The notes beneath the pieces are model-generated. The model was not told the DNA's origin and searched no databases. It saw only the letters and a program-made list of their open reading frames with translations. From assembly GCF_001423405.1 (NCBI RefSeq), contig NZ_LMNS01000023.1:249683-313682 (forward strand): 64,000 nt of DNA, written 5' to 3'. This stretch comes from Methylobacterium sp. Leaf123. GTDB lineage: Bacteria; Pseudomonadota; Alphaproteobacteria; Rhizobiales; Beijerinckiaceae. The translations under genes and the position numbers were made by a program. Of the stretch, positions 1-9,275 are shown piece by piece; position 1 is the first letter of the stretch, and the number at the start of each line of letters is the position of its first letter.

Positions 1-621
1 TCCGCCCTCCCCCACGCATCCGCCCCGTCCCTGCGCACCCGGATCGGCGCGGGTTTAGGCCAGGTCTGGCGCACCCTCCGCCCCTACGGGCTGGTGCTGC
101 TGCCGATCCTGCTGCTCGGAGCCGCCGCCGCCTTCGCGCTCTCGGCGTGGCGGGATGCGCGCACCAACGCGGCCATCGCCGAACTGGAAGCGGGCCGCGA
201 CCGCGCCGTTCCGCCCGACGCCCCCGACGCGCTCCTCGTCGCGCGGACGAAATTCCTGGCGTTTCGCGACCGCTTCAGTGAGGCCGAGCCGCTGCTGGAG
301 ACCCTCGACCATCGGCGCTCCGCCGATGCCGCGGCCCGCGCCCGCTACATCGTCGCCAATGCCCGCATCCGCGAAGCCTTCCGGCTGATCGAGCGCAGCG
401 AACTCGACAAGGCGGGCCCGCAGGTCACGCTCGCGCGCCAGGATTACCGCCGGGCGCTCCAGGCCCGGCCCGATTTCTGGGACGCGAAGTTCAACTTCGA
501 TGTCGCCTCGCGCCTGATCCGCGACTTTCCGGAATTCGACCGCAAGTTCGGCGACGAGCTGAAGGCCGAGCCCAAGCAGATCTGGACCGACATTCCCGGC
601 CAGCCGCGAGGCGGGCCATGA
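1..621 (+). CDS. mxaK: MxaK, methanol dehydrogenase maturation protein (5' end uncertain or outside window)
   Basis: Membrane-anchored periplasmic protein of the mxa cluster. In Methylobacterium, mxaA, C, K and L are needed to make active calcium-containing methanol dehydrogenase. A basic stretch (WRTLRPYG) is followed by a transmembrane helix (LVLLPILLLGAAAAFAL) and a soluble TPR-like alpha-helical domain. The frame is open to base 1 and has no ATG, GTG or TTG before a GTG at 94. The basic residues ahead of the helix look coding, so I think translation starts upstream of the window; GTG 94 is the alternative. Frame 2 ends at TAG 56-58, possibly the end of mxaC. The stop overlaps the mxaL start (ATGA at 618). 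Identified mainly by gene order. Confidence 0.8.
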   Translation, partial: SALPHASAPSLRTRIGAGLGQVWRTLRPYGLVLLPILLLGAAAAFALSAWRDARTNAAIAELEAGRDRAVPPDAPDALLVARTKFLAFRDRFSEAEPLLETLDHRRSADAAARARYIVANARIREAFRLIERSELDKAGPQVTLARQDYRRALQARPDFWDAKFNFDVASRLIRDFPEFDRKFGDELKAEPKQIWTDIPGQPRGGP

Positions 622-1613
622 GGGTGTGGGCCGCGCTTCCCTTCACCAGAAACCTGCGCGACCGCCGCTTCCAGGCGCTCGCCGCCGCGCTTCTGCTCGC
701 GGTGCTCGCGATCGTCGTGCCCCCGCTGCCGCTCACCCGCTCGGGCGTCTCGGTGCTGGCGGTGGTCGACATCACCGGCAGCATGAATGTGCGCGACTAT
801 ACACGCGACGGCCGCCCGGTGAGCCGGCTCGACACCGCCAAGGCGGCGCTGCGCGAGCTGATCCCCGAACTGCCCTGCGGCTCGCGCCTCGCGCTGGCCC
901 TGTTCACCGAGCGGCGCCCGTTCCTCTTGTTCACGCCGATCGAGGTCTGCGCCGATTTCGCGCCGCTCGACGGAGCGATCGCGGCGCTCGACTGGCGCAT
1001 GGCCTGGGAGGGCGACAGCCGGATCAGTTCGGGCCTGCACCGGGCCGTCGCCATGGCCGGCGAACTCGACGCCGACATCCTGTTCATCACCGACGGCCAG
1101 GAGACCCCGCCGCTTCCCGCCAACGGCATCCCGCCCTTCGAGGGCAAACCGGGTGCGGTGCGCGGCCTGATCGTCGGCGCGGGCGGCCACGCGCTCGCGC
1201 CGATCCCGAAATTCAACGATCGCGGCCGCGAGACCGGCTTCTACGCCGAGTCCGACGTGCAGCAGGAGAACCGCTTCGGCCCGCCGCCGGCCGACGCGGA
1301 ATCGCGCGAGGGCTACAACCCCCGCAACGCCCCCTTCGGCGGCGCGGCGGCGCGCGGCGAGGAGCATCTCTCCTCCGTGCGCGAGCCGCATCTGAAGGCC
1401 TTGGCCGCCCAGACCGGCCTCGCCTACGCCCATCTCGACGGGCCGGATCTGCGCGCGCCCCTTCTCGCGGCCGCCACGCCGCGCCCCCTTCCGAGCCGGC
1501 TCGACCCCCGCCCCTTCCTCGGGGCGGCGGCGCTCGCCCTCGTGCTCGCCGTCTTCCTCGCGGGTGCGCTCCGCGCCCGCGCCACACCCTTCACCCCCAG
1601 CAGGATGTCATAA
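618..1613 (+). CDS. mxaL: MxaL, von Willebrand factor A domain protein
   Basis: A 331-residue vWA protein of the methanol dehydrogenase maturation group (mxaA, C, K, L), associated in Methylobacterium with calcium insertion into the enzyme. It has an N-terminal transmembrane helix (about residues 15-35), then a vWA domain with a MIDAS-like motif (DITGSMN, about residue 51) and a second conserved acidic site (FITDGQE). A C-terminal helix lies near residues 300-320, so the vWA domain should face the periplasm between two anchors. The start overlaps the mxaK stop, and the TAA stop overlaps the mxaD ATG, consistent with translational coupling. Confidence 0.9.
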   Translation: MRVWAALPFTRNLRDRRFQALAAALLLAVLAIVVPPLPLTRSGVSVLAVVDITGSMNVRDYTRDGRPVSRLDTAKAALRELIPELPCGSRLALALFTERRPFLLFTPIEVCADFAPLDGAIAALDWRMAWEGDSRISSGLHRAVAMAGELDADILFITDGQETPPLPANGIPPFEGKPGAVRGLIVGAGGHALAPIPKFNDRGRETGFYAESDVQQENRFGPPPADAESREGYNPRNAPFGGAAARGEEHLSSVREPHLKALAAQTGLAYAHLDGPDLRAPLLAAATPRPLPSRLDPRPFLGAAALALVLAVFLAGALRARATPFTPSRMS

Positions 1614-2143
1614 TGCGTCTGTCCCTTCTCGTTCTTCCGCTCGCGCTCGCCGCGACCGCTGCCCTCGCCCACGGCCCGACGCCGCAAAAAGTCTCCCAGT
1701 CGATCACGATCAAGGCGAGCCCGGACGCGGTGTGGACGGTGGCGGGCGACTTTGCCGGCATCGGAAAGTGGCACCCGGCGATCGAGAAGGCCGAGGGGAG
1801 CGGGACCAAGGAGGGCGGCACCCGCACGCTGACCTTCAAGAACGGCGGCACGCTCGAAGAGAGCCTCGACGAGTACAAGCCGGAGGGCCGCACCTATTCC
1901 TACCGGATGGGCGAGCCGAACCTGAAGGCGCTGCCGGTCTCGTCCTACTCGGCGACCTTCACCGTGAGCCCGGAGGGCGACGGCTCCAAGGTCGAGTGGA
2001 TGGGCCGCTTCTATCGCGGCGACACCGGCAACGAGCCGCCGGAGAACCTCAGCGACGAGGCCGGCAAGGCGGCGATGAACACGTATTTCTCGGACGGGCT
2101 GAAGGGTCTGAAGGCGGCCGTGGAGGGCGGCAAGGCGAAATGA
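1613..2143 (+). CDS. mxaD: MxaD, periplasmic SRPBCC-family protein of methanol oxidation
   Basis: A 176-residue periplasmic protein. A clear Sec signal peptide (MRLSLLVLPLALAATAALAH) precedes one SRPBCC/polyketide-cyclase fold domain (IKASPDAVWTVAGDFAGIGKWHP near the start of the mature part). In M. extorquens, MxaD is reported to improve electron transfer between methanol dehydrogenase and cytochrome cL. The start is fixed by the TAATG overlap with mxaL and by the signal peptide. A long open frame extends upstream of 1613 in the same phase, but it only shadows mxaL. Confidence 0.92.
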   Translation: MRLSLLVLPLALAATAALAHGPTPQKVSQSITIKASPDAVWTVAGDFAGIGKWHPAIEKAEGSGTKEGGTRTLTFKNGGTLEESLDEYKPEGRTYSYRMGEPNLKALPVSSYSATFTVSPEGDGSKVEWMGRFYRGDTGNEPPENLSDEAGKAAMNTYFSDGLKGLKAAVEGGKAK

Positions 2144-2167
2144 GCCGGTCCACATGAGGCAGCCGAC

Positions 2168-3112
2168 ATGATCCGCCCCGCCCTCGTCGCCTTGTTGCTG
2201 GCCCCCGTGCTCACCGGCCTGCCCGTACGGGCCGCGACGGTCTACGTCGCGAGCCAGCAGGGGGCTCAGGTCACGCGCCTCGAGGCGGGAACGGTTGCGG
2301 GCCACGCGACCGTGGCGGGCGCTCCCGCCACGGTCGCGACGGGCGGCGGATCCGTGTTCCTCAGCCATCCGGACGGACACGCGATCACCGTGGCGGACGC
2401 CGCCACGGGTGCCGTGCTGCGCCGCCTCCCCTACAAGGGCCAGGGCTTCGGCCTCGCCGCCTCTGCCGACGGAAGGGCCCTGTTCGTCGCCGACTGGTCG
2501 GGCAACCGCGTCGACCGGCTCTCGGCCGCGGACGGAACGGTCGAGGCCTCCGCCGAGACCGGCCGCGACCCGGCGCATCTCGCCCTCGACCGCGCCGGGC
2601 GGCTCTACGTCGCCGACCGGGAGAGCCATGAGGTCAGCGTGTTCGACGGCGCGCGGATGACCCGGCTCGCGACGATTCCCGTCGGCACCGCGCCCTTCGC
2701 CCTGGCGCTCAGCCCGGATGAGCGCCGCCTCTATGTCGGCAACGTGCGCAGCAACGACCTCACCGTGATCGACACGGGGGCGCTCAAAGCCCTCGCCACC
2801 GTGCCGGCGGGCGCCATGCCCTACGGCGTCGCCGTGAGCCCGAACGGAGCGCGGGTCTTCGTCACCAACCAGCATGCCGGCACGGTCACCGTGCTCGACG
2901 CGGGCACGCTCGCAAACGTGGCCACCATCGGCGTCGGCCGCTACCCGGAGGGCATCGTGATCGAGGACGGAAGGGCCTACGTGGCGAACTGGTTCTCGGA
3001 CACCGTGTCCATCATCGATCTCGCCACGCTGAAGGAGGTCACCCAAGTGCCGGTCGCCGAGGGCCCGCGCAGCCTCGCGATCGCCGCTCTGGCGAAGGAG
3101 ACCCTGCGATGA
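2168..3112 (+). CDS. mxaE: MxaE, YVTN-type beta-propeller protein
   Basis: A 314-residue exported protein of the mxa cluster with no established function. A signal peptide (MIRPALVALLLAPVLTGLPVRA) is followed by repeated YVTN/NHL-like blades, for example RLYVADRESHEVSVFD, RLYVGNVRSNDLTVID, RVFVTNQHAGTVTVLD and RAYVANWFSDTVSIID. About seven blades would close a propeller. It sits 24 bp after mxaD, and its stop overlaps the mxaH start (ATGA), so it belongs to the same transcript. The identity rests on family and position. Confidence 0.88.
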   Translation: MIRPALVALLLAPVLTGLPVRAATVYVASQQGAQVTRLEAGTVAGHATVAGAPATVATGGGSVFLSHPDGHAITVADAATGAVLRRLPYKGQGFGLAASADGRALFVADWSGNRVDRLSAADGTVEASAETGRDPAHLALDRAGRLYVADRESHEVSVFDGARMTRLATIPVGTAPFALALSPDERRLYVGNVRSNDLTVIDTGALKALATVPAGAMPYGVAVSPNGARVFVTNQHAGTVTVLDAGTLANVATIGVGRYPEGIVIEDGRAYVANWFSDTVSIIDLATLKEVTQVPVAEGPRSLAIAALAKETLR

Positions 3113-3711
3113 GACCGCGTGCCGCCGGTCATTTCGTGGGTCTTGCGGCCGGGCTCGCCGCCCTGCTGATCCTCTCCGCCTGCGACCGGGGCACTGAAAC
3201 CTCCGGCGAGGCGTCGAACACGGCGTCCGACCGGGGCGATGACGGGGCGATCGTCGCCTCGACGGCGGAGGATCACCTGCCCGATTGGCTCTCGCCCACC
3301 GACGGCACGGATCCTGCCCGCTGGCTCGCGGGCCGCGAGGCGGGACACCCCTTGCCCGGCGACGCGGCGGAGGTCAGGGACTTGCGCGAATCCCTCGACC
3401 GGGCGCGTAGCGCCTTCGTGGAAGACAAGCGCATGATCGCCAACCGCACGGTGCAACTCGGACAGATGCTGTCCGAGATCGGCAAGACGGAATCCTATCG
3501 TGGCCTGATCGACGGCCTCGGCGCGATCGCGTCGGTGCGCGGCCGCCACAAGAGTCTCTACGGCGAGATGTGCCAGCACTACTACAACACCCGCGCCCAG
3601 GGCGCCGACCACGCCACCGCGCTCACCCGCCTCGAAGCCCATGAGCGGCCGGACATCGCCGCGCCGGAGCGGCAGCCCGATCCGCCCCAGGCGACGGGAG
3701 GGCAGCCGTGA
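3109..3711 (+). CDS. mxaH: MxaH, predicted lipoprotein of the mxa cluster
   Basis: A 200-residue predicted lipoprotein. The N-terminal hydrophobic segment ends in a lipobox (LSAC) with the lipidated cysteine at residue 25, followed by a Ser/Thr/Asp-rich linker. The rest is mostly helical and charged. I see no catalytic motif, and the function is unknown in the literature as I know it. It starts inside the mxaE stop codon, and its TGA overlaps the GTG of mxaB. Identified by order between mxaE and mxaB. Confidence 0.85.
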   Translation: MRPRAAGHFVGLAAGLAALLILSACDRGTETSGEASNTASDRGDDGAIVASTAEDHLPDWLSPTDGTDPARWLAGREAGHPLPGDAAEVRDLRESLDRARSAFVEDKRMIANRTVQLGQMLSEIGKTESYRGLIDGLGAIASVRGRHKSLYGEMCQHYYNTRAQGADHATALTRLEAHERPDIAAPERQPDPPQATGGQP

Positions 3712-4385
3712 GCGACGGACGTGCCGCCGCCCGGCCCCTGTCGGTGCGGCCAGAGACGATGCTCGTCATCGACGACCACCCGATCGTGATGCAGGGGGTG
3801 CGCCGGCTGGCGGAAGCCGCGGGTGTGGCACGCGTCTACGAGGCCGCCGACATCGTCTCGGGCTACCGCCTGTTCTACCGGCACCGGCCGGCCCTCGTCG
3901 TGGCCGATCTGAGCTTTCGCGAGGACGGCCTGTCAGGCCTGTCGCTGATCCGCCGCATCCGGGCGCTCGATCCGGCCGCGCGCATCCTCGTCTTCAGCAT
4001 GCATGCCGACCCGGTGCTGGTCTCCCGCGCCCTGGAAAGCGGCGCCCTCGGCTTCGCGCTCAAGGATGCCGGATCGGAGGCTTTCCTGGAGGCCCTCGAC
4101 GCCGTCCATGCCGGGCGGGGCTACCTGCCGCACGCGCTCGCCACCGACGTGGCGATGCTGAACCGCGGCGCCCGCCCTGCCCCGCTCGCGACCTTGAGCG
4201 CGCGCGAATTGCAGATCCTGTCGCTGCTCAGCCAGGGCAAATCCTACGACGCCATCGCCAGCGCCATGGCTGTGAGCTACCGCACGATCATCAATGCCAG
4301 TTCCAGCATGCGCAAGAAGCTCGGGGTCGAGTCGCGCGCCGGGCTGGTCCAGATCGCGGTCAACCGGCGCACCACGCTGCTGTGA
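3708..4385 (+). CDS. mxaB: MxaB, LuxR/NarL-type response regulator of methanol oxidation
   Basis: A 225-residue transcription factor that in M. extorquens is required for expression of methanol dehydrogenase. It has an N-terminal receiver domain (VIDDHP acidic pair, phospho-acceptor in VVADLSF, conserved Lys in ALKDAGS) and a C-terminal GerE/LuxR helix-turn-helix (LSARELQILSLLSQGKS, then MAVSYRTIINASSSMRKKLG). It starts with GTG inside the mxaH stop. It is the last gene of the cluster and is followed by a large palindromic repeat that may end the transcript. Confidence 0.92.
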   Translation: MSDGRAAARPLSVRPETMLVIDDHPIVMQGVRRLAEAAGVARVYEAADIVSGYRLFYRHRPALVVADLSFREDGLSGLSLIRRIRALDPAARILVFSMHADPVLVSRALESGALGFALKDAGSEAFLEALDAVHAGRGYLPHALATDVAMLNRGARPAPLATLSARELQILSLLSQGKSYDAIASAMAVSYRTIINASSSMRKKLGVESRAGLVQIAVNRRTTLL

Positions 4386-4430
4386 GCCGGTTCGAAGGCG
4401 TCCGCTGGGTTAAACCCATCCCATCCTCAC

Positions 4431-4541
4431 CCTCATCCTGAGGTGCCCGCGACAGCGGGCCTCGAAGGATCGTCCAGGAAGCGCGCGATCCCTGGAAGAT
4501 CCTTCGAGGCCGACGCTGCGCGCCGGCACCTCAGGATGAGG
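4431..4541. repeat. Paired inverted REP-like element (large stem-loop) after mxaB
   Basis: Two long, nearly complementary arms, 4431-4478 and 4491-4541, flank a short GC-rich spacer (4479-4490). Each arm carries CCTCATCCTGAGGTGC or its complement and GGCCTCGAAGGATC or its complement. The same unit occurs singly at 45573-45615 between emrA and emrB. This looks like a dispersed intergenic palindrome of the genome. Here two inverted copies sit between convergent mxaB and the EPS genes, where they could act as a bidirectional terminator. Confidence 0.75.
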
Positions 4542-4571
4542 GGGGTAGGTTGGATGACGGTCACTCACCCG

Positions 4572-4955
4572 TCACTCGGCGCCCCGCGCGGGTGCGGGCC
4601 CGTCGAACGGGGCCCGCGGGCTGGCATCGCCCGCGGGCGTGGCGAAGGGCAGCGTCAGCGCCGCCGCCGCGAGCATGGCGGTGATCCAGCGCTTCGGCCG
4701 GTCGGGCAGGCTCGCGGGGCGCGTCGGACCGTTGAGGCGGGGCCGATGCAGTTCCCCGCCGAGCGGGGTCGGACGCCGGCCCTCCTCCGACCCGCGATCC
4801 CGGCTCCGGTCGAGGTTGCGCTCGACCGCGCCGAGCAGCGCGGCGGCCTCCCCGTCCAGGCTGTCCCAGTGCCGGGTCAGGGCGCCGTGCTCCGCCGGCT
4901 CGGACGCCGCAGCGTCCGGTCCGGTTTCCGTGATCGGCTCCTCGGGGGCTGTCAT
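4572..4955 (-). CDS. Small single-pass membrane protein downstream of manC
   Basis: A 127-residue hypothetical protein. The N-terminal two thirds is hydrophilic and charged (acidic first, then Arg/Pro-rich), followed by one transmembrane segment (RWITAMLAAAALTLPFATPAG, about residues 89-109) and a short tail. I do not recognise a family. It begins 9 bp after the manC stop on the same strand, so it is probably co-transcribed with the EPS genes. The close spacing and the cytosolic charged-then-helix layout make it more likely real than chance. Confidence 0.5.
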   Translation of the reverse strand: MTAPEEPITETGPDAAASEPAEHGALTRHWDSLDGEAAALLGAVERNLDRSRDRGSEEGRRPTPLGGELHRPRLNGPTRPASLPDRPKRWITAMLAAAALTLPFATPAGDASPRAPFDGPAPARGAE

Positions 4956-4964
4956 GACGGCCGG

Positions 4965-6374
4965 TCAGGCGCGGTGGTAGGCGTCCTCGAGGCGGACGAT
5001 GTCGTCCTCACCGAGGTAGCTGCCGAGTTGCACCTCGATCAGTTCGACATCGTCGTTGCCGGGATTTTCGAGGCGGTGGATGGCGCCGAGCGGGATGAAG
5101 ATGTGCTCGCTCTCGCGGTAATCGGCGACGGTGTCGTCCACGGTGACCCGGGCGCAGCCGCGCACCACGACCCAGTGCTCGGCCCGGTGGCGGTGCTTCT
5201 GCAGCGAGAGCCGGCCGCCGGGCGCCACGGTGATCCGCTTGACCTGGAAGCCGTCGGAGGCCTCCAGCACCCGGTAGCTGCCCCAGGGGCGGTGCGAGGA
5301 GGCGTGCCACTCGGCCTGGGGCCGGCCCTTGCTGCGCAGGATCTCGACCATCTTGCGCACGTCGCCGCAGCGGCTGCGGTCGGCCACCAGGATCGCGTCC
5401 TTCTCGGCCACCACCACGAGATCCCGCACGCCGACGAGCGAGGTCACCATCCCCTCCGAGGAGACGAAGCAGCCCTCGGTGTCGAACAGCTCGGCCGCGC
5501 CGCGGCTGACATTGCCGAGGTCGTCCCGCTCGCTGATCGCCCAGAGCGCGTTCCAGTTGCCGACATCCGACCAGCCGCAGCGCATCCGCGCGACCGCGGC
5601 GCGGCTCGTCTTCTCCATCACCGCGAAGTCGAGGGAGGTCTTGTGGGTGCCGGCAAACCCCTCGGCGTCGAGGGCCAGCGCCCCGCCCTCGTCGGCGGCG
5701 GCTTCGACCGCCCGCGCGGCGGCGGCGGCCGTCTCGGGATCGAAGGCGGCGTATTCGGCGCACAGGGTGTCCGCCCGCATCAGGAAGTTGCCGGAGTTCC
5801 ACAGCCAGCGGTCCGAGAGGTAGGTCGCGGCCCGCGCCGCGTCCGGCTTCTCGGCGAAGGTGTGCACCGCGTGGCAGCGGGCCTCGACGCGGGTGCCGGG
5901 CCGGATCCAGCCATATTCGGTGCTGGCGTGGTCGGCCTCGATGCCGAAGGTGACGAGCCGCCCGGCCCGCGCCGCCGGCAGGGCGGCGGCGACGGCCCGC
6001 CGGAAGGTGCGCGGCTCGGTGACGATGTGGTCGGAGGGCAGCACGAGCACCACCGCCTCGGGGTCTTCCCGCGCCACCAGGGTGCAGGCGGCCAGGATCG
6101 CCGGGCCGGAATCGCGGCGCTCCGGCTCCAGCAGCAGGGTGACGCCCGCATCGATCGCGGCGGCCTGCTTCTCGACGAGGCAGCGGTGGTCGCGGTTGGC
6201 GACCACGATCGGCCGGGCGAAGAGCGGGCCCTGGAGCCGCAGCAGGGTCTGCTGGAAGGTCGAGTGCGGCCCGAGCAGGGGCACGAACTGCTTCGGCAGC
6301 GAGGTGCGGGAGGTGGGCCAGAGCCGCGTTCCCGAGCCGCCGCAGAGGATGACGGGCTGGATCCGTGCAGGCAT
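4965..6374 (-). CDS. manC: Mannose-1-phosphate guanylyltransferase / mannose-6-phosphate isomerase
   Basis: Bifunctional type II enzyme of GDP-mannose synthesis: it isomerises fructose-6-phosphate to mannose-6-phosphate and joins mannose-1-phosphate to GTP. It has 469 residues, the usual length for XanB/ManC/AlgA. The nucleotidyltransferase signature LCGGSGTRLWPTSR with PKQF lies at residues 10-30, the sugar-nucleotide region has FAEKPD, and the C-terminal cupin isomerase domain carries LQKHRHRAEHWVVV. With the phosphomutase at 19272-20795 it could supply GDP-mannose for the adjacent polysaccharide. It follows the export gene by 67 bp. Confidence 0.93.
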   Translation of the reverse strand: MPARIQPVILCGGSGTRLWPTSRTSLPKQFVPLLGPHSTFQQTLLRLQGPLFARPIVVANRDHRCLVEKQAAAIDAGVTLLLEPERRDSGPAILAACTLVAREDPEAVVLVLPSDHIVTEPRTFRRAVAAALPAARAGRLVTFGIEADHASTEYGWIRPGTRVEARCHAVHTFAEKPDAARAATYLSDRWLWNSGNFLMRADTLCAEYAAFDPETAAAAARAVEAAADEGGALALDAEGFAGTHKTSLDFAVMEKTSRAAVARMRCGWSDVGNWNALWAISERDDLGNVSRGAAELFDTEGCFVSSEGMVTSLVGVRDLVVVAEKDAILVADRSRCGDVRKMVEILRSKGRPQAEWHASSHRPWGSYRVLEASDGFQVKRITVAPGGRLSLQKHRHRAEHWVVVRGCARVTVDDTVADYRESEHIFIPLGAIHRLENPGNDDVELIEVQLGSYLGEDDIVRLEDAYHRA

Positions 6375-6441
6375 CGACGGGCGTCCTTTTGTGCTGGGAC
6401 TTGGGAAAAGGGGTTTGGGAAAAGGAACTTGGGAAAAAGGG

Positions 6442-7800
6442 TCAGGGGGTTTCGACCGCGCTGCGCAGGGCGGGTGCCGCCTGCGAGACGGGGCCGGGAG
6501 CGGCCGCCCCGCTACGGGTGGGAGCCGGCGCCTCGCCGGTGCCGGCCTTGGCGGGTGAGACCTGCACGACGTCGCCCGGCAGCAGCACGGAGGTCAGGGT
6601 GGCCCGGAACGTCACCGCCCGGTCGCGCTGGGTCCGCGTCACCTCGACGTTCCAGCCGGTGGACTCGGTGCCGCCGTCGGAAGCCGCGAGCCGCCGGGCG
6701 CGGCTCTCCAAGAGGTCGCGGGCGATGGGCAGGCTCGCTTCCGTCTCCAGCAATTGCTGGCGGGTGGCCTGAAGGTCGGCCACGACCCGGCGGCGATGGC
6801 CGTTCTCGGTGTCGCGCTGGCGCAGGGTCAGTTCGCCGGTGGCGGTGCCGTTGCGGGCGAGTTCCGCGTCGATCCGGGCCATCTCCGCCCGAACCCGGGC
6901 GTTCTCCCGTTGCCGGTCCACCATGATCGTCTGCAGGCCGTGGCCGTTATCGGTCAGCCGCGCGTAGTTGCGGACCTGGGCCTCGGTCAGCTTCACCTGT
7001 TCCTCGATCAGGGACCGCTGCTGGGTCAGCGACGTCCGCTCGGTCTCCAGCCGCTCGACCTGCTGGCGCAGCAGGCCGACCTCGCTCCGCTCCGTCTCGC
7101 GCTGGAGCGAGAAGATCTCCTGCTCGCCGCGCATCAGCGCCGTCGCCTCCGGGCCGATCAGTTCGTCCGAGACGAAGCTCGTCCGTCCGTCGCGCTGGGC
7201 CTCCAGCCGGAGCTGCCGGGCGCGCTGGGCGAGCCGGGCGAGTTCCAGGCTCCGCAGACGCTCGCGCGCGGTCAGCACCTCGCCCTTGAGTTCGGTGATC
7301 GAGCGGTCGCCGACCCGTCCGCCCCCGGCCAGCGCCACCGCGCCGAGCACGGTGAGGCCGTAGCGGTAGGTGTAGCTGCCGGGCGAGCGCACCTCGCCGA
7401 GCACGTAGACCGGCTTCATCTCGGACAGCCGCAGGCTGACGGTGGCCGAGCGCAGGAATCCGTCATTGAGGCGGGTGCGCACCAGGGTCTCCGCCTGCTC
7501 GGGCGACAGCCCGGCGACTCGGACGCGCCCGACCATCGGCAGGTTCAGGTCACCCACCGCATCGACCACGTACTCGCCGGTCAGGTCCGTCTGGCCGAAG
7601 ACGACCATCGTCACCTTGTCGCCGCTCGACAGCAGCAGCGCGGTCTCGGCCGACGGCTCCGGCAGCGCCGCCGGAGCCTGCGCCTCGGCCGCCAGGGGCG
7701 TGCTCGCGAGAAGGAGCACGAGGCTTGAGCCGAGCATCGCGCCGAGCGCCGCGCGGCGCCTCTCGCCGTCCCAAACCCGAAATGTCCTGAAATCGAGCAT
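6442..7800 (-). CDS. ExoF-like outer-membrane polysaccharide export protein
   Basis: A 452-residue periplasmic/outer-membrane export component of the OPX (Wza/ExoF) group. ATG at 7800 gives a signal peptide ([18 protein letters not shown]) followed by the Poly_export domain ([27 protein letters not shown]) and an SLBB-like region ([17 protein letters not shown]). The long C-terminal half is rich in heptad-like charged helices (about residues 180-400), the ExoF rather than the classic Wza layout. The open frame continues 46 codons upstream to 7938, but those residues look non-coding. Its expected partner is the Wzc/ExoP-like protein at 13104. Confidence 0.85.
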   Translation of the reverse strand: MLDFRTFRVWDGERRRAALGAMLGSSLVLLLASTPLAAEAQAPAALPEPSAETALLLSSGDKVTMVVFGQTDLTGEYVVDAVGDLNLPMVGRVRVAGLSPEQAETLVRTRLNDGFLRSATVSLRLSEMKPVYVLGEVRSPGSYTYRYGLTVLGAVALAGGGRVGDRSITELKGEVLTARERLRSLELARLAQRARQLRLEAQRDGRTSFVSDELIGPEATALMRGEQEIFSLQRETERSEVGLLRQQVERLETERTSLTQQRSLIEEQVKLTEAQVRNYARLTDNGHGLQTIMVDRQRENARVRAEMARIDAELARNGTATGELTLRQRDTENGHRRRVVADLQATRQQLLETEASLPIARDLLESRARRLAASDGGTESTGWNVEVTRTQRDRAVTFRATLTSVLLPGDVVQVSPAKAGTGEAPAPTRSGAAAPGPVSQAAPALRSAVETP

Positions 7801-8258
7801 GCCTTCGCCTCTCAGGCCGCTTGCCGGGCGCCGGCCGGCGACGCGACCGTTCGGGAGATCTACCCATTCGGGAGACGTGCCCGCTCGGCCGGTACCCCGG
7901 CGGTGCCGGCCCGAAGCCCTCCGTGCTCGAGGGAGCAACCGGGGGAGAACCGGGAGGCGGCCGGGCTGTCGTGACGCCCTGTTTGAATGCCAGAGCCCCT
8001 TCCCGTTGGCTCTGGCTATTCGGTCACCTCGGGGTTCGCGACCGGGTTAGTCCGACGGGGCCGGTTGCGGCGCCGCGGCGCGGTTGGGAACCGATTCCGC
8101 GCGGGCCGCTTGGCCCACGGCAAGAAAGGGGCTCGCGCCTCCCGATCGTGGTAAACCGCCTTCGCACGCAGGACGCCGCGTCTTCCTCGAAACAGCAATG
8201 CCGCACCCGATCAAGGTCTCCTAAGCTGGGATTGACCGACAATGGGAGACGTCGAGCG
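7801..8258. other. Divergent intergenic region of the EPS locus, no gene seen
   Basis: A 458-bp spacer between the leftward export gene and the rightward UDP-glucuronate decarboxylase gene. It must hold promoters for both arms. I see a short direct repeat (TTCGGGAGA twice near 7852-7876) and GC-rich patches, but no convincing promoter consensus or coding frame. Confidence 0.5.
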
Positions 8259-9275
8259 ATGAAGAAGCGTATTCTCGTGACGGGTGGCGCCGGATTTGTC
8301 GGCAGCCACCTGTGCGATCGACTGGTGGCGCAGGGACACGACGTGCTCGCGGTCGATAATTTCTACACGGGCGACCGGTCGAACCTCGCCCAGCACCTGA
8401 GCAATCCGCGCTTCGAGGTCATGCGCCACGACGTGACCTTCCCGCTCCATGTCGAGGTGGACGAGATTTACAATCTCGCCTGCCCCGCTTCGCCGATTCA
8501 CTATCAGCGCGACCCGGTGCAGACCACGAAGACGAGCGTGATCGGGGCGATCAACATGCTCGGGCTCGCCAAGCGGCTCGGCATCCCGATCCTCCAGGCC
8601 TCCACCAGCGAGATCTACGGCGATCCGGACGTGCACCCGCAGCCGGAGGATTATCGCGGCCTCGTCAGCGTCAGCGGCCCGCGCGCCTGCTACGACGAGG
8701 GCAAGCGCTGCGCCGAGACCCTGTTCTTCGACTACCAGCGCCGGCACCACGTCTCGATCCGCGTGGCGCGCATCTTCAACACCTACGGGCCGCGGATGAA
8801 CCGCGACGACGGCCGGGTCGTCTCGAACTTCGTCGTGCAGGCGCTGCGGAACGAGCCGATCACCCTCTACGGCGACGGCCGCCAGACCCGCGCCTTCTGC
8901 TTCGTCGACGACCTCGTCGAGGGGCTGATGCGCCTGATGAACGTCGAGGGCACGCTCGACGGCGCGGTCAATCTCGGCAACCCGACCGAGGTGACCATCG
9001 CCGAGATCGCCCAGCGGATCATCGCGCTCACCGGCTCGCGCTCGGAGATCGTCTACCGCCCGCTGCCGCAGGACGACCCGCGCCAGCGCTGCCCCGACAT
9101 CACCCGGGCCAAGGCGATGCTGCACTGGACCCCGAAGATCGGGCTCGACGAGGGGCTGACGCGGACGATCGCCTATTTCGAGACGCTGCTCTCGGCCTCC
9201 GGCTCGAGCGTGACACCCTTCGAGCCGGCGCTGCCCGAACTCGCCAAGGTGGAACTCGCGAAGACCGGCTCATGA
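8259..9275 (+). CDS. uxs: UDP-glucuronate decarboxylase (UDP-xylose synthase)
   Basis: NAD-dependent short-chain dehydrogenase/epimerase converting UDP-glucuronate to UDP-xylose. It has 338 residues. The Rossmann motif [10 protein letters not shown] is at residues 8-17. Family features include [20 protein letters not shown], the catalytic Tyr/Lys in CYDEGKR, and [20 protein letters not shown], which closely match UXS rather than UDP-glucose 4-epimerase. I chose ATG 8259; the frame upstream is open but non-protein-like. It opens the rightward EPS arm, and its stop overlaps the next start (ATGA). Confidence 0.88.
   Translation: MKKRILVTGGAGFVGSHLCDRLVAQGHDVLAVDNFYTGDRSNLAQHLSNPRFEVMRHDVTFPLHVEVDEIYNLACPASPIHYQRDPVQTTKTSVIGAINMLGLAKRLGIPILQASTSEIYGDPDVHPQPEDYRGLVSVSGPRACYDEGKRCAETLFFDYQRRHHVSIRVARIFNTYGPRMNRDDGRVVSNFVVQALRNEPITLYGDGRQTRAFCFVDDLVEGLMRLMNVEGTLDGAVNLGNPTEVTIAEIAQRIIALTGSRSEIVYRPLPQDDPRQRCPDITRAKAMLHWTPKIGLDEGLTRTIAYFETLLSASGSSVTPFEPALPELAKVELAKTGS

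Noticed and set aside
2..58. Short frame ending TAG 56-58, possibly the end of mxaC
   Set aside because: Only 18 proline-rich codons are visible and none is diagnostic, so I did not list it as a feature; mxaC is expected just here by gene order.
4443..6926. 827-codon open frame on the + strand
   Set aside because: It lies antisense to manC and the ExoF-like gene, both with clear family motifs; its Arg/Gly/Ala-rich composition is typical of a high-GC shadow frame.
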